Assembly: GCA_029783825.1 (NCBI GenBank)
Contig: JAREIK010010144.1
Location: 1 to 64,000 of the forward strand
DNA length: 64,000 nt
Source: Sapria himalayana
Lineage: Eukaryota; Streptophyta; Magnoliopsida; Malpighiales; Rafflesiaceae
Direction of reading: 5' to 3'
The position numbers were made by a program, and so were the translations under genes. This document shows positions 63,261 to 64,000 of this stretch, piece after piece (position 1 is the stretch's first letter; every line of letters starts with the position of its first letter). Under the pieces are notes generated by a model. It was not told the DNA's origin. It searched no databases and was given only the letters and a program-made list of their open reading frames with translations.

Positions 63261-64000
63261 CCATGAAAAATAATTTAACGATAATCTCAACTTTCGTTCA
63301 AGTTTTCATACATACAACATAAATACCAAGCTTTCTTGAGAAAGAATTGGTATTAGGATTATATAAAATTTTTATGAATGCTAGCTGATCACAAATAATT
63401 CATAGGATGAAATGTTAGTATTCTCTTAAATCTTATTGTTTAAATTATTGTTTAACACAATATATTTTATTTATTCATGAACAATTTAATTCAAAGCAAA
63501 TCATATATTTTATAGTTTATGATTCAAAAGAGTTTACAAGTGATCAAAGTTTTGACTTTTTATTATGTTTGTGTTAGAGATGATATTTTGGGTTATGCCA
63601 AAATATTTATTAGTTTAATTGGCAATTAATTCCGGAAAAACTAATATCTCAGAGAGTTTGGTTGCTCACATTGATTTAGTAGGCCGAAAATACTCAACCT
63701 AGATAATTGTTGCCTAGTTTGCAAGTGAATAACGATTCAGGTTGCGCTACTTGAATTGTCAAGTTGACATTGTTTTTTGTTAAAATATAATAAATTTTTA
63801 TTTTATCAAGAAATAATATTTAAAGATTTTATTTTAAAAATTATAAAAATTAGTAATCTTTTGCTTAAAACTTATATCCAACTCAAATTAGAATACTCAT
63901 ATAATCAAGAATATTCATAATTAGTGAAATAATTGTTGAGTTTTGCTATTCTTTCAAACATTCAAATAAATATATGTGCAACTAAAAGAATAGTGATATG
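63261..64000. other. Terminal stretch, nothing recognised
   Basis: AT-rich sequence without recognisable genes, repeats or transposon ends. Confidence 0.5.

Larger units (their letters stand above)
60937..64000 (+). mobile_element. CACTA element, left part only (runs off the window)
   Basis: Begins CACTATAAGAAATT at 60937, flush with the TATC array, followed by subterminal repeats (TAGCTCGGAAAATAATCCCT, TAGCTAATTTGCGAGGG, TCGATGGAAAAATCTCC). The interval 61670-62240 is shared with 33320-33900 of the fold-back element. The other end lies outside the window. From about 62340 the composition changes to sequence with splice-like borders (see next entry). No transposase was seen. Confidence 0.82.

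Overview
The window looks like a repeat-dominated, AT-rich stretch of a plant (angiosperm) nuclear genome. The evidence is the set of plant-type transposon relics: En/Spm-CACTA elements with TNP2-like and Transposase_24-like genes and CACTACAAGAAAA-type ends, a RICESLEEPER-type hAT element, Ty1/copia and Ty3/gypsy fragments, an ARF-type small GTPase retrocopy, and exons of a plant EDR2-like lipid-binding gene. The sequence alone does not identify the species. No intact host gene is visible, and every coding relic found carries stop codons, frameshifts or deletions. The long open frames made of Tyr-Leu-Ser-Ile repeats come from reading TATC repeats and are not genes.

Layout. About 23 kb is degenerate GATA/TATC tetranucleotide array in seven blocks: 1-5113 and 6723-9492 (GATA on the + strand), 22545-26645 and 30726-31700 (TATC), 40289-41310 (GATA), 46257-48350 and 54350-60936 (TATC). 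Transposons fill the gaps and meet the arrays with almost no spacer. They are: (a) 5114-6722, an inverted fragment of a CACTA 3' region; (b) about 9493-22544, a mosaic of a gypsy relic, an AT satellite of about 515 bp period interrupted by an ARF retrocopy, and a CACTA element with decayed TNP2-like and TNPA-like genes ending in a clear 3' terminus at 22544; (c) 26646-30725, a full-length but dead hAT element; (d) 31701-40288, a CACTA derivative whose two ends are inverted copies of the same 3' end and which carries captured exons of an EDR2-like START-domain gene; (e) 41311-46256, an inverted CACTA coding fragment without ends; (f) 48364-54349, a gene-less CACTA deletion derivative containing a copia relic; (g) 60937 to the window end, the start of another CACTA element, possibly with another captured gene.

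How it fits together. The CACTA pieces appear to be one extended family. The two coding copies (14.7-20.4 kb on + and 42.1-46.3 kb on -) align exon by exon. The derivative at 48-54 kb keeps the satellite, the palindromic AT repeat and the 3' end of the 10.8-22.5 kb copy but lacks the genes between them. A palindromic 20-mer repeat lies about 885-890 bp inside the 3' terminus in both copies. The most unusual features are the flush association of all six visible CACTA termini with GATA/TATC arrays, the three flips of array orientation, each across a structurally abnormal CACTA block, and the fold-back CACTA with host-gene cargo.
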